24,443 nucleotides of DNA from an uncultured Aggregatibacter sp. (GCF_901873365.1 NZ_CABFLM010000062.1:1-24443); one strand, 5' to 3'. Counted from the first letter of the stretch, positions 8,521 to 17,676 are shown. Program-made: numbers and translations. The notes: generated by a model not told the origin, from the letters alone.

Positions 8521-9102
8521 TCAGGTGGCGTTTTTCTGATAAGCAATACCATGCATAAAAAGCTGTAACACATCTTTAAAGAGCTGCTGTTCTTTGCCGG
8601 CATAATGTTGTTGTAAGACGGAAGAGTGAATCATTTCATCTATTTTTTGGATCAACACATCAATTAAAATCACAGGAAAATCATCACGTACGCTTTTGCG
8701 TTGTTGTAACGTGCTGAAAAAATAGTGCATATAGTGATCTTTTTCCTGTGCCATTTGCCGAAAAAAAGCCTGTAAGGTTTCATCTTGATCATGATTTAAA
8801 TCATGTAATACGGCGGTGGAATACAGAGTAGTCATGGATTCTTGCTGCATCGTCAAAATCTGCTGGATCACCGTGGCTAAATCTGCCTCTGTGGCTAACA
8901 GTCTATCAAATTCCTGCCGCATATTATTTTTTTGTTCTTCGAAAATACATTTCACTAAATCTTGCTTGGTAGGGAAATATTTATAAAACGTCACTCGACT
9001 TACCCCTGCCGCCCGACAAATTTCTGCGACAGACGTTAATCTCCAGCCTTGTTGATAAAACAGTTCAGTGGCAACCTGTTTCAAAAAAATATCTTTTTTC
9101 AT
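8521..9102 (-). CDS. TetR-family transcriptional regulator
   Basis: This 193-residue protein has a classical TetR N-terminal DNA-binding domain. The helix-turn-helix falls at about residues 24-43 (SVAEICRAAGVSRVTFYKYF, followed by PTKQDLV). The C-terminal helical ligand domain is not assignable to a substrate. The start at 9102 is used because AAGGAG lies seven bases upstream; an in-frame ATG nine codons earlier (9129) would place that ribosome-binding site inside the coding region. The gene diverges from the TonB-receptor/ABC/MFS operon across a 170-bp region that holds an inverted repeat, so it is the obvious candidate regulator of that operon. A TetR protein here differs from the AraC-type YbtA of yersiniabactin loci. 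The effector could be the siderophore, but this is inference. Confidence 0.9.
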   Translation of the reverse strand: MKKDIFLKQVATELFYQQGWRLTSVAEICRAAGVSRVTFYKYFPTKQDLVKCIFEEQKNNMRQEFDRLLATEADLATVIQQILTMQQESMTTLYSTAVLHDLNHDQDETLQAFFRQMAQEKDHYMHYFFSTLQQRKSVRDDFPVILIDVLIQKIDEMIHSSVLQQHYAGKEQQLFKDVLQLFMHGIAYQKNAT

Positions 9103-9189
9103 GGTTCGCTCCTTAAGGGGCAATAACATAGCCGAAAGCCTTTAATTGTCAAATATCAAATTTGAGAAAAATTCTTATTTACTTTCGTA

Positions 9190-9218
9190 TTGTGATTGTG
9201 TTAGGTTTACATTATTAA
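9190..9218 (+). promoter_or_regulatory. Predicted promoter of the siderophore-uptake operon
   Basis: TTGTGA (9190-9195) and TATTAA (9213-9218) are 17 bases apart and about 55 bases upstream of the receptor start codon. The -10 lies at the edge of the candidate operator palindrome, as expected for repression by occlusion. Confidence 0.45.
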
Positions 9219-9232
9219 TCAGTTAATGTAAA
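9206..9232. promoter_or_regulatory. Candidate TetR operator (9-bp inverted repeat)
   Basis: TTTACATTA (9206-9214) and TAATGTAAA (9224-9232) are perfect inverted copies separated by nine bases, centred between the divergent TetR gene and the receptor gene and overlapping the predicted promoter. A further TGTAAA half-site lies at about 9236-9241. TetR regulators usually bind such palindromes next to their own gene. Confidence 0.5.
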
Positions 9233-9272
9233 AAGTGTAAACTTTAAACCAAAATAAAGCCTAGGAGAACCC

Positions 9273-11336
9273 ATGAACAAGTTATCCCCACGACTCAGCC
9301 TCATTAGCCTTTGCCTGATGAGTGCCTATTCTGTTTCTAGCCATGCCGAAGAAAGTAAACAGACCACGGTACTAGACGAAATCACTGTCACCGGTGAAAA
9401 ATTCGAGCGTAGTCAATCCTCTACCGGTTCAAGTACCTCCGTGGTAACCGCCGAACAACTCAAACGAGAAGCCAATTTACTGTCCGCGACCCAACTATTA
9501 AAACGCGATGTGAATATTTTAGACACCGGTTTGGGCAATGACTTACCTACTGTGCGCGGCGTTGACGGGTCAGGCCCGGCAGTAGGTGCGGTGGCATTTT
9601 TTGCCGGTTCACGTCCACGACTAAATATGCAAATTGACGGCAGAACTTCCAGCTATAATGAACTGGCGTTCGGTACAAAATCCCTCTGGGATATGAAACA
9701 GGTAGAAATCTATCGTGGCGCGCAAAGCTATGCCCAAGGGCGTAACGCCATTGCCGGTGCAGTGGTCATGACCAGCAATGATCCAACGCAAGAATGGGAA
9801 GGTGCCGCGAAATTAAATATGGGGAATCATCGATTGGCACAAACGGCTGCCCTGATTTCAGGTCCTATCGTGAAAGACGAATTAGCGTTTCGTTTAAGCG
9901 TAGATCATCAACAACGCGAAACGGCTGTGGATTTACCGCATTATGATCCCGTTGGCAACCCACGTTGGTTTAAAGCCACTAACACCCGCGCCAAATTACT
10001 GTGGACACCGTCAGCCTTGCCGGATCTCTATAGCCGTTTAACGTTCAATCATTTAAACGCGCGAGCGCCACAAAGTGAAACGGAATTACAACCTAATTCA
10101 CCACGTTACACGCCGGAACGTCCGGTATTTCAAACACGCTCTGCCAGCACCATCTGGGATATTGGCTATCAATTCTCAGAGCATTGGAAATGGGAAAATA
10201 AATTGGTTTATACCCACTTTATTCACGATAGAAAAACGACTTCGCCATTCAACACCGCATTGCCGCCAAATCGTCGAGGTGTTCCGGCTCGTGTTGATGG
10301 CAATGAATTCCAAATTGAACCCATTGTAAAATACGAAAGCGAAAAATACCGTGGTTTATTCGGTTTGTTCTATTTCAATGCGAAACAAGATGAAAGTGTT
10401 ACGATGCTCAACGGACGCATTGCTCGCACGCCGATTACGACAAATTTTAATGATAAAACAAAAACCAAGGCGGCCTTTGGTGAAATTACCTTCACGCCTG
10501 ATATTCCGTTTGAATTCACACTTTCCGCCCGCTATGAACAGGAACATCATCAGCGTAAAGGCAAAAGTGCGATGTTTTCCATCAATCGGGATAAAAAATA
10601 CAATGTCTTCCTGCCAAAAGCAGACATTGCATGGAAAATTAACAACGATCAACGCTTAGGCTTTAAAGTAGGCAAAGGTTACAACCCGGGTGGTGCCGGT
10701 GTGACTTTCGGTGTGCCGTACACCAGCTATGAATATGACGCGGAATATGTCTGGAACTACGAACTTTATCATCGTTGGACATCCGCAGATAAACGCCTAC
10801 GCATTAACAGCAACCTATTCTATAACGACTACAAAGACATGCAGTTACCGTTTACCCTTGGTCCAAATTCCATCGTGATCCGCAATGCCGATAAAGTCGC
10901 CACCTATGGTGCGGAAATCAATACCGAATGGCAGGCCACGGAGAAACTGGTACTTAATGCGGGCATCGGGATGCTAAAAACCGATATCAAACGTTATCCA
11001 AACAGCGGCATTGAAGGGAATAAACTCGCTCGTGCACCAAGTTTTAGTGGAAAAGTGGGGGCTAATTATCGTCTTCTTGACCACCTAGAAATTGGCACCA
11101 ATTACAGCTATAACAGTAGTTATTATTCCACTGCCGACAACTTAGCCAATGGTAAAGTAGGGCATTATGATCAACTTGATGTTTATTTAGCGTACGACTT
11201 TAAGCACGCCAGAATCACGCTTTATGCCGACAACGTGCTTAACTCACGCAAAGATATCTTACTCGTACCGCGCTCAGGCGACATTACCCGTCAGCCGGAA
11301 CGTCAAATTGGACTTTCTACCGAGTTAAGATTCTAA
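9273..11336 (+). CDS. TonB-dependent outer-membrane siderophore receptor
   Basis: The 687-residue product has a Sec signal (cleavage likely after SHA25), a TonB box near residues 32-38 (TVLDEITV), a plug domain through about residue 160 (VVTAEQLKREANLL, VRGVDGSG, VEIYRGAQSYAQGRNAIAGAVVM) and a 22-strand-type barrel ending in a terminal Phe (STELRF). The block KGYNPGGAGVTFG is typical of ferric-siderophore receptors. It is predicted to move a ferric siderophore or a similar metal chelate across the outer membrane using TonB energy. A TAGGAG ribosome-binding site precedes the ATG. It is the first gene of a four-gene operon; the next gene begins three bases after its stop. The ligand is unknown. 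Confidence 0.92.
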   Translation: MNKLSPRLSLISLCLMSAYSVSSHAEESKQTTVLDEITVTGEKFERSQSSTGSSTSVVTAEQLKREANLLSATQLLKRDVNILDTGLGNDLPTVRGVDGSGPAVGAVAFFAGSRPRLNMQIDGRTSSYNELAFGTKSLWDMKQVEIYRGAQSYAQGRNAIAGAVVMTSNDPTQEWEGAAKLNMGNHRLAQTAALISGPIVKDELAFRLSVDHQQRETAVDLPHYDPVGNPRWFKATNTRAKLLWTPSALPDLYSRLTFNHLNARAPQSETELQPNSPRYTPERPVFQTRSASTIWDIGYQFSEHWKWENKLVYTHFIHDRKTTSPFNTALPPNRRGVPARVDGNEFQIEPIVKYESEKYRGLFGLFYFNAKQDESVTMLNGRIARTPITTNFNDKTKTKAAFGEITFTPDIPFEFTLSARYEQEHHQRKGKSAMFSINRDKKYNVFLPKADIAWKINNDQRLGFKVGKGYNPGGAGVTFGVPYTSYEYDAEYVWNYELYHRWTSADKRLRINSNLFYNDYKDMQLPFTLGPNSIVIRNADKVATYGAEINTEWQATEKLVLNAGIGMLKTDIKRYPNSGIEGNKLARAPSFSGKVGANYRLLDHLEIGTNYSYNSSYYSTADNLANGKVGHYDQLDVYLAYDFKHARITLYADNVLNSRKDILLVPRSGDITRQPERQIGLSTELRF

Positions 11337-11339
11337 GCA

Positions 11340-13064
11340 ATGAGTCAGCAGCACCAACAAATTTGCCAACCTGTTGCCGCGCAATTACGCGCCTCAATGT
11401 GGTTGGCAACCTTCGCACAAGGCTTAAAAATCGGGATTTGGCTTTTGATGATCCACATTGTGTTCACCGTCAGCCAATCTCTTACGTTTCCTTATTGGCA
11501 GATTTTTGCGCTGCTTGCCATTTCCATTTTGTATTACACCTGCAAAATTAAAGCGCACGACAAATCTCATTATGCAGCCTTTGAATTGGAAAAAATGTTA
11601 CGCCAACAGCTTGCGAAAAAAATCAGTCAATTATCGTTAGGCAAAGTCAATGAAATCGGTTCAGGCGGTTTAACGAAAGTGCTGTGCGATGACGTAAACG
11701 AATTGCACACCTTTGTTGCCGATGCGCCCCCTCTTAAAGCGGAGGCTTATTCCACACCAATTTTCGTGTTGGCGGCATTGTTTTGGTTAAACTGGCAAAT
11801 GGCATTGGCTGTACTGATTTTCCTTGTCGTGTTGTTTACGATTCTGCAACGTTTAATGCAAAAAAGCCGCTTGAATTATCGTGATTACGGTGCTGCCGTG
11901 AGCCGAATCAATAGCGCGATTATTGAATATATTCAAGGCATGAGCACGATTCGCACCTTTGATGCGGGACAAAGTTCGTACAGCCGTTTTAGCACCGCAT
12001 TGGAAAATTTTAATCAGGTTATCTTCGCTTTTTTAGCCAAAGTAGGCGCACCAACACGTCTTGCCCGTTCGCTCTTTACGCCAATGCCGATTATGTTGTT
12101 TTTGATCCTGTTGGGCGTGTATTTACACTCGCTTGCGCTGCTTTCCACCTTTGGCTTTTTTGCCTTTTTAGTGTTAGCCGCCGGGTTAATTGAAACCATG
12201 CATCCGTACATGGGACTGTTTCATTTGTTGGAACGCTCCCGCGCCGCCATTGAACGCATTAACGAAATAAAAACGTTGGAAAATGCCACCGCACTTTTGC
12301 CGTTACAAACGCCGAAGGGATATGCTGTTCAATTTGAACAGGTCAATTTCAGCTATGCTGCCGACAAAAACACGCTACAAGATATTGACTTTATTGTGCC
12401 ACAAAATAGTTTTACAGCCATTATTGGCACTTCAGGCTCCGGAAAAACCACTTTACTCAATTTGTTGTTGCGCTTTTGGGATGTCGATAGCGGAAAAATC
12501 ACCTTAGGTGGTGCAGATATTCGTCATATGGAACAGGATCAACTCATGAAATATTGTTCGGTCGTATTTCAGGATAATTTCTTATTTTCTTGCTCTATTG
12601 CCGAAAACATTGCTTACGGCATAGAAAATGTGACGGAAGAAGCCATTATCAATGCCGCCAAACAAGCCCGTATTCACGACTTTATTATGACCTTGCCGGA
12701 GCAATATCAAACGAAAGTGGGTGAACGTGGACAATTATTGTCAGGCGGACAAAAACAACGTATCAGTATAGCCCGCGCTTTTTTACAAAATCGCCCGATT
12801 TTATTGCTAGACGAACCCACTGCCTTTTCTGATGCAAAAAACGAGGCGGATTTAATGCAGGCATTTCATGCGCTGATGCAAAATAAAACAGTGATCATGG
12901 TTGCGCATCGCCTGTCTAGTATTACCCAAGCCGATCAAATTATTTATTTAGAGAACGGCAAAATCATTGCTCAAGGCAACCACCAAGCCTTGTTGCAAAC
13001 CAATGTCGCCTATCAAACCCTTTGGGCGGAATATCAACAGGCAAAATCTTGGACGATACATTAG
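11340..13064 (+). CDS. Exporter-fold ABC transporter (membrane domain plus ATPase), probable siderophore importer half 1
   Basis: This 574-residue half-transporter has about six N-terminal membrane helices (roughly residues 20-300) and a C-terminal ATPase: Walker A GTSGSGKTT at 363-371, Q-loop VFQDNFLF, signature LLSGGQKQR near 466, Walker B ILLLDEPTAF near 487 and switch His in MVAHRLS near 522. All catalytic residues are present. Its architecture is that of exporters, but its place between a TonB receptor and an MFS gene resembles YbtP/YbtQ and IrtAB, where exporter-fold heterodimers import ferric siderophores. No SIP ferric-reductase domain like that of IrtA is present. It presumably dimerises with the next gene's product. 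Import direction is inferred from context. Confidence 0.85.
   Translation: MSQQHQQICQPVAAQLRASMWLATFAQGLKIGIWLLMIHIVFTVSQSLTFPYWQIFALLAISILYYTCKIKAHDKSHYAAFELEKMLRQQLAKKISQLSLGKVNEIGSGGLTKVLCDDVNELHTFVADAPPLKAEAYSTPIFVLAALFWLNWQMALAVLIFLVVLFTILQRLMQKSRLNYRDYGAAVSRINSAIIEYIQGMSTIRTFDAGQSSYSRFSTALENFNQVIFAFLAKVGAPTRLARSLFTPMPIMLFLILLGVYLHSLALLSTFGFFAFLVLAAGLIETMHPYMGLFHLLERSRAAIERINEIKTLENATALLPLQTPKGYAVQFEQVNFSYAADKNTLQDIDFIVPQNSFTAIIGTSGSGKTTLLNLLLRFWDVDSGKITLGGADIRHMEQDQLMKYCSVVFQDNFLFSCSIAENIAYGIENVTEEAIINAAKQARIHDFIMTLPEQYQTKVGERGQLLSGGQKQRISIARAFLQNRPILLLDEPTAFSDAKNEADLMQAFHALMQNKTVIMVAHRLSSITQADQIIYLENGKIIAQGNHQALLQTNVAYQTLWAEYQQAKSWTIH
12288..12296 (-). repeat. DNA uptake signal sequence (reverse orientation)
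   Basis: ACCGCACTT on the plus strand, within the first ABC gene; the only exact copy in the minus orientation that I found. Confidence 0.85.
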
Positions 13065-13072
13065 AGAATGTT

Positions 13073-14845
13073 ATGCAATCTTACTTTAATCCTGAAACTC
13101 AACGCGTAAAAAGCCTGTGGCAAACTTATCACGCCTTATTTGCCGCCGCCCAACAGCAACAAAGCACATTCTTACGCTGTCTTGCTTTTGCGGCACTGTC
13201 TGCAACTTTATTCGGCGTGGCTATCGGCCTGCTGTATCCGTTGCTTTTAGCATTAGAACAAACTGAAGCTGGACAAAGTGCGGTCATTTTTTGGAGTGTT
13301 TTGTGTGGCGTGCTTTTCGTCGCTAGCCTCCTTTTCCGCATTTGGGCAGAATATTATGACACCAAAGGCGATTCATTTTTGGCGACATATCAATTAAGAC
13401 GTCAACTGGGCGAAAAACTCCGCCGCGTATCTCTTGCCGTCCTCAGCGGATTTCGTGCTGGCGAACTCAGTGCCGTTGCCATCCAAAGTATTAATGAAGC
13501 CACAAATTACGCATTCAGTTTAATCAGTATTCTAATTTACGGCATTTTAACACCGGTTTCTGCCGCCCTTTGTCTTTGTTTCTTTGATTACCGCTTTGGG
13601 CTGCTGATCTTCATTATTTTTCCGCTTATCGTGCCACTTTATTTATGGCGGAGAAAAGCTTTCCGTCGTGGATTTAGTATTTTGGCAGAAGCTAATCAGC
13701 GACTTAAAGGCGAAACCATTGAGTTTGTGCAGGGCTTGGAAATTCTGAAATCAACAGGGCAGACAGAAAACAAACAACATATTTTCAACCGTGTGATTGA
13801 AGATGTGGCAAACATTCAACGCATCGGCACAAAAAAAGGCGAGCGCCCGAATTTGATTATTACCTCAAGCATTCAATTAAGTCTTATTGCGGTATTAATT
13901 GTTGGCACATTTTGGGTGATTTCCGGTAGCGCCCATTGGGTATTATTAGCCACGGTACTGATTTTAATTGCGCGAATTTCAGATGTGTTGAACTTCTTTG
14001 TGCAAATGTCCTCGCTCTTAGAAATTTTTGTGATCAGCTGTGAAAAATTTGAAAAACTGATGGCATTACCTGAATTGGCGGAAAATCATGGCAGCAGATT
14101 ACCCACAGATTATCGCATTCGTTATGAGCATATCCGCTTTGGTTACAATGCCGAAAAAACTATCCTAAATGACATTAATCTGGACATAAAACCTAACAGC
14201 CTCAACGCTTTTGTGGGCACCAGCGGTTGTGGTAAAACAACATTACTCCGCTTGTTATTGCGTTATGCTGATCCACAATCAGGGCAAATTACGATCGGCG
14301 GTATCGATATTCGGGATGTTAGCCAAGAACAGCTCATGAGATTAATTTCTGTGGTGTTTCAAGACGTATATTTATTCCAAGACAGCGTATTAAATAACAT
14401 CCGAATGGCAAAACCCAATGCCACCGATGAAGAGGTGATTCACGCCTGTAAACTCGCCCAATGCCATGATTTTATTCAGGCATTACCACAGGGGTATCAA
14501 ACTCAAGTTAATGAAATTGGGAGTAATTTTTCCGGCGGTGAAAAGCAACGACTTGCGATTGCCCGCGCGATTTTAAAAGACGCACCGATTCTCATTTTAG
14601 ATGAACCAACAGCATCGTTGGATACTCGTAATGAGCTGGCAGTGCAAAAGGCGTTGGATCAGCTGGTTAAAGACAAAACCGTGTTGATTATTGCTCACCG
14701 ACTTTCCACCATTGTGGGCGCGCATTGCATTTATGTGTTGGAAAACGGCAGCATTGCCGAACAAGGCACACATCAAACACTCTTAGAACAAAAAGGACGT
14801 TATGCAGCGTTTTGGCAATGCCAACAAGGCAACATCACTCACTAA
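13073..14845 (+). CDS. Exporter-fold ABC transporter (membrane domain plus ATPase), probable siderophore importer half 2
   Basis: The product has 590 residues from the ATG at 13073, which lies eight bases after the previous stop; a TTG at 13022 would give a longer form overlapping the upstream gene and is less likely. An N-terminal six-helix domain is followed by an ATPase with Walker A GTSGCGKTT near residue 382, Q-loop VFQDVYLF, signature NFSGGEKQR near 485, Walker B ILILDEPTASLD near 506 and switch His in IIAHRLS near 541. It is clearly related to, but diverged from, the preceding gene, so the two probably form a heterodimer with two competent ATP sites. An uptake sequence lies in its 5' part (13276-13284). 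Its last 44 bases overlap the MFS gene. Confidence 0.86.
   Translation: MQSYFNPETQRVKSLWQTYHALFAAAQQQQSTFLRCLAFAALSATLFGVAIGLLYPLLLALEQTEAGQSAVIFWSVLCGVLFVASLLFRIWAEYYDTKGDSFLATYQLRRQLGEKLRRVSLAVLSGFRAGELSAVAIQSINEATNYAFSLISILIYGILTPVSAALCLCFFDYRFGLLIFIIFPLIVPLYLWRRKAFRRGFSILAEANQRLKGETIEFVQGLEILKSTGQTENKQHIFNRVIEDVANIQRIGTKKGERPNLIITSSIQLSLIAVLIVGTFWVISGSAHWVLLATVLILIARISDVLNFFVQMSSLLEIFVISCEKFEKLMALPELAENHGSRLPTDYRIRYEHIRFGYNAEKTILNDINLDIKPNSLNAFVGTSGCGKTTLLRLLLRYADPQSGQITIGGIDIRDVSQEQLMRLISVVFQDVYLFQDSVLNNIRMAKPNATDEEVIHACKLAQCHDFIQALPQGYQTQVNEIGSNFSGGEKQRLAIARAILKDAPILILDEPTASLDTRNELAVQKALDQLVKDKTVLIIAHRLSTIVGAHCIYVLENGSIAEQGTHQTLLEQKGRYAAFWQCQQGNITH
13276..13284 (+). repeat. DNA uptake signal sequence
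   Basis: Exact AAGTGCGGT followed by CATTTTTTGG inside the second ABC gene. Confidence 0.85.
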
Positions 14846-16034
14846 ACAGGATTGGGCAATCCTTGCCACGACCGCCGGCTTTAAATTCTGCGTAGTGGCG
14901 TTTTATATGATTGGCCTCATCACCATGTTAAAAGAGATGGGGTTCGATCTTAAACAGCTTAGTTGGTTCTATTTGCTCGGTGGGATGGAAATGGCGAAAT
15001 TCATCGTTTCGCCGTTAATTGAACACTATCGTCTCAAGCGTATCGGGCAATTTCGCGGCTGGCTATGTCTTTCCTCGATAATCATTTTTATTGCCTTATT
15101 CATGTTGCATTTCATCCAACCGCAACGTGATTTTACACTGCTTATGGTGGCGTGTGTGCTATTGAACCTAAGCAGTCTATTTTTCGGTTGTGCAACGCTA
15201 GGATTAACTTGTGCCATCCTGCCTTTTGAGCAACGTGGCTTTGGCGGTGTCATTCAGGTGATCGCAGGGCGCGTGGGTAAAATGCTTGGCGGCGGTTTAG
15301 TGTTACTGATTTATCATCATTACGGCTGGCAAAGTGCGGTGGATTTAATCAGTGTTTTTGCACTACTATTGATTCTACAAATCAGCCTATATTCCGAACC
15401 TACATTTGCCGCTGAACCGCAAAATCCGCCATTGCATTTTTTATTCACACGCTTTTTCTACTTTTGGCAACAACCGCACATTTCATTTCGTTGGTTGATT
15501 TTATTGTTATTTGTGTTTATTCCCAGCGGCATGGTGGTCAGTAGTTTCATTCCGCGTCTAAATGCCTTGAACTGGAGCAGCCAACACATTGGGCTATTAC
15601 TTTCAGTATTCGAACCCCTTTGTGCTATCGCCTTTGCTCCGCTCAGTGGTCTATTACTCAAAAAATATTCTCGAGTTTCTGTCACCCAATGGGTATTATT
15701 TAGCCAAATTTTTGCCTTCTGCTTATTTATCTTATTTGAATATGTCGGCACGGATTTTCCTTATCTTATCGCCGTACCAATCTTATTATTAAGTATGACT
15801 TACGCATTACTTGTGCCGTGTTTGCTCGCCATGATTATGGACAAATCCACGCAAACTTACGCCACGCTCGACAGCGCATTGCAATTCTCCTTCGCCCTCT
15901 TAGGTGCCTACCTAGCAGGCTTTGTCTCCCTCCGCCTCGCGCATGCCTTTGGTTATCTCACCGTTTACCTCGTCGCCACCTCCATTGCCGTTGGAATATG
16001 GCGCTTTTTTGGATGCCGAAAAGAAGCATTCTGA
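14802..16034 (+). CDS. MFS transporter, YbtX-like, of the siderophore operon
   Basis: This 410-residue inner-membrane protein has about twelve predicted helices in two bundles joined by a loop near residue 205 and looks like an AmpG/YbtX-type major facilitator. It begins inside the upstream ABC gene in another frame (44-nt overlap), with AAGGA before the ATG, so translation is probably coupled. In yersiniabactin loci a similar MFS gene accompanies the exporter-fold importer, yet its role is not essential for uptake there; substrate and direction are unknown here. It is the last gene of the operon and runs convergently towards slam. Confidence 0.85.
   Translation: MQRFGNANKATSLTKQDWAILATTAGFKFCVVAFYMIGLITMLKEMGFDLKQLSWFYLLGGMEMAKFIVSPLIEHYRLKRIGQFRGWLCLSSIIIFIALFMLHFIQPQRDFTLLMVACVLLNLSSLFFGCATLGLTCAILPFEQRGFGGVIQVIAGRVGKMLGGGLVLLIYHHYGWQSAVDLISVFALLLILQISLYSEPTFAAEPQNPPLHFLFTRFFYFWQQPHISFRWLILLLFVFIPSGMVVSSFIPRLNALNWSSQHIGLLLSVFEPLCAIAFAPLSGLLLKKYSRVSVTQWVLFSQIFAFCLFILFEYVGTDFPYLIAVPILLLSMTYALLVPCLLAMIMDKSTQTYATLDSALQFSFALLGAYLAGFVSLRLAHAFGYLTVYLVATSIAVGIWRFFGCRKEAF
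15332..15340 (+). repeat. DNA uptake signal sequence
   Basis: Exact AAGTGCGGT inside the MFS gene; the last copy before the Slam island. Confidence 0.85.
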
Positions 16035-16078
16035 ACTTCAGAATAGATTCCACGCCCTACGGCAGACAAAATACGCAT

Positions 16079-16132
16079 AAAAAAATCTGCACCTTACACA
16101 GCTTGACTCAGCGTCAATGTGTAAGGTGCAGA
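16079..16132 (-). terminator. Intrinsic terminator of slam (left copy of 53-bp direct repeat)
   Basis: A 15-bp perfect stem (16086-16100 with 16118-16132) continues into an inner TTGAC/GTCAA stem with loop TCAGC. Read on the minus strand it is followed by seven T residues (16085-16079), a canonical terminator for slam. Bases 16080-16132 are identical to 19888-19940. Confidence 0.88.
16080..16132. repeat. 53-bp direct repeat, left boundary of the Slam island
   Basis: The bases match 19888-19940 exactly over 53 positions and in the same orientation, at an offset of 3808 bp. The flanking sequences differ. The two copies bracket the AT-rich Slam module. Confidence 0.95.
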
Positions 16133-16168
16133 CAAACAAATCTACTCTGATAATTCAAACTTTATCTT

Positions 16169-17647
16169 TTAGAATGTTCTCGTCGCTTCTATAACCATTT
16201 GATTTTTATCATATGTATATAGAGAAATATTACTGTTCGTTTTAGTATAAATCCACGTTAAGCGCGGCGTGAACCCAGCATAATGAATTTTTTTATTCCA
16301 AATGGAGATGGAAGCATTATATTCATTATTCTTTTGTTTTCCTAAGAAAGACGCTTCTTTATAATTTCTTTTTGCAATACCAAAGGATGTATTAGTAGAA
16401 ATACCTAAAGGCCATTCTTGTCCCCAGCTTAAGCGCGCACCTTCTCTTAAGAAGGAATTACTTTTATCTCTTGCATTTTTCGTCATTAAATCTAAAGACA
16501 ATGCCCAATATTGGGTTGGTGAAGGAACATACATCAAACTATTACTAATTAAATGCGTACCGCCTTGATATTGAGTAGCATAATTTTCCTGTTTATATTT
16601 CTCATATCCATAATCGTAGTAAAATGAATACTTAAAGCTTTGATTTAACCAATAGGAAGTGGAAAGCGATACACCATAGGTATCATAATATTGTTTTAAA
16701 CTTTCTGAGCCATTCACACCACCAGAATACCAACGTTTATTAACATAAGGTTGTACTTCTATATTAAATCGAGCATCAGAATATCCTAAACCAAGACCAA
16801 ACACACCTGTTAAATCATTATAATTTTTATTATTCCAATAATATTTAGTATTCATTCCCGTATTCAACACAATGTATTTTCCGCCTGATAATGCCCATTG
16901 TTTATTGGCACCAAGAGAAATACCTACCCCATTCCCTTTTTGACGAGGTGTGTTATAAACCGCTGTTTGACCATTAGGTAAAACAACGATAGTCCCCTCT
17001 TTTGCAGAGTTACTTAAATTTTTATCATTAAGATAAGTAATACCGAAAGAATAAGTCCATTGGCTTTTTTCATTAATTGCTGAGATAAATTGGTTAAACA
17101 CTTCTCTATCTTGAGCCGATACATTATCTGCAGCACGTAATTTCTCAAATTGATTCTTTGACGCGTCAAATTCCTGATTAAAAAATAAAACTCGCGCTAA
17201 CTGAAAACGAATAAAATTATTATCAGGAAAATTAGCCAGGAGCTTTCTATATTCTGATACAGAATCATTTAAATTGGTATCAGTTAACAGAATTGCATTT
17301 CCCCATTCAAGTAGGGATTCATCTCTATTAGGCACACGTTTATATAAAGCAATAAGTGTAGGAAGTACTTGCTTATTCGTATTAATGAGTGATTCTACAA
17401 GAATTTTTTCTAAAATTTCTGGGTGTTCTACTAAATATTTGCCCGTAAAACGAGTGTAATCATCCTTACGACTGACATTTGACTCTTCTAAACTTTGTTT
17501 ATTCAAAAGCGCTTTTTGCAATGTTTGTTGCTCAGTTTTAATGGCTTGATTAAGTTTTGCTTGATCATTTTGATTCTGCTCATTGGCATCAACACATTGT
17601 GGCATAAGCAATGAAAAAACAATGCCATAAAGAAGAGGTTGCTTCAT
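16169..17647 (-). CDS. Slam-type surface lipoprotein assembly protein (TPR plus DUF560 barrel)
   Basis: The 492-residue product matches Slam proteins in length and order. A Sec signal is likely cut after VDA21; helical TPR-like repeats follow (about 90-190, with SEYRKLLANFPDNNFIRFQLARVLF and FDASKNQFEKLRA), and from about residue 200 a DUF560 outer-membrane barrel begins with the characteristic QWTYSFGITYLNDKNL and ends in Phe (EATRTF). Slam moves lipoproteins such as TbpB, HpuA or fHbp to the cell surface. The gene directly upstream encodes a TbpB-like lipoprotein, its presumed client. AGGG precedes the ATG at 17647. Base composition is clearly AT-richer than the siderophore operon and gnd on either side, and no uptake sequence occurs in the gene, suggesting transfer. 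Confidence 0.88.
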   Translation of the reverse strand: MKQPLLYGIVFSLLMPQCVDANEQNQNDQAKLNQAIKTEQQTLQKALLNKQSLEESNVSRKDDYTRFTGKYLVEHPEILEKILVESLINTNKQVLPTLIALYKRVPNRDESLLEWGNAILLTDTNLNDSVSEYRKLLANFPDNNFIRFQLARVLFFNQEFDASKNQFEKLRAADNVSAQDREVFNQFISAINEKSQWTYSFGITYLNDKNLSNSAKEGTIVVLPNGQTAVYNTPRQKGNGVGISLGANKQWALSGGKYIVLNTGMNTKYYWNNKNYNDLTGVFGLGLGYSDARFNIEVQPYVNKRWYSGGVNGSESLKQYYDTYGVSLSTSYWLNQSFKYSFYYDYGYEKYKQENYATQYQGGTHLISNSLMYVPSPTQYWALSLDLMTKNARDKSNSFLREGARLSWGQEWPLGISTNTSFGIAKRNYKEASFLGKQKNNEYNASISIWNKKIHYAGFTPRLTWIYTKTNSNISLYTYDKNQMVIEATRTF

Positions 17648-17676
17648 ATCTTTTCCCTAATTTAGCGTCTAAAACT

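Noticed and set aside
9140..9180. Fur box upstream of the TonB receptor
   Set aside because: The A/T-rich imperfect repeats here (such as TCAAATATCAAATTTGA) do not match the Fur consensus well enough.
16028..16044. Hairpin over the MFS stop codon as its terminator
   Set aside because: A 7-bp stem ATTCTGA/TCAGAAT exists but no T-tract follows on the plus strand.
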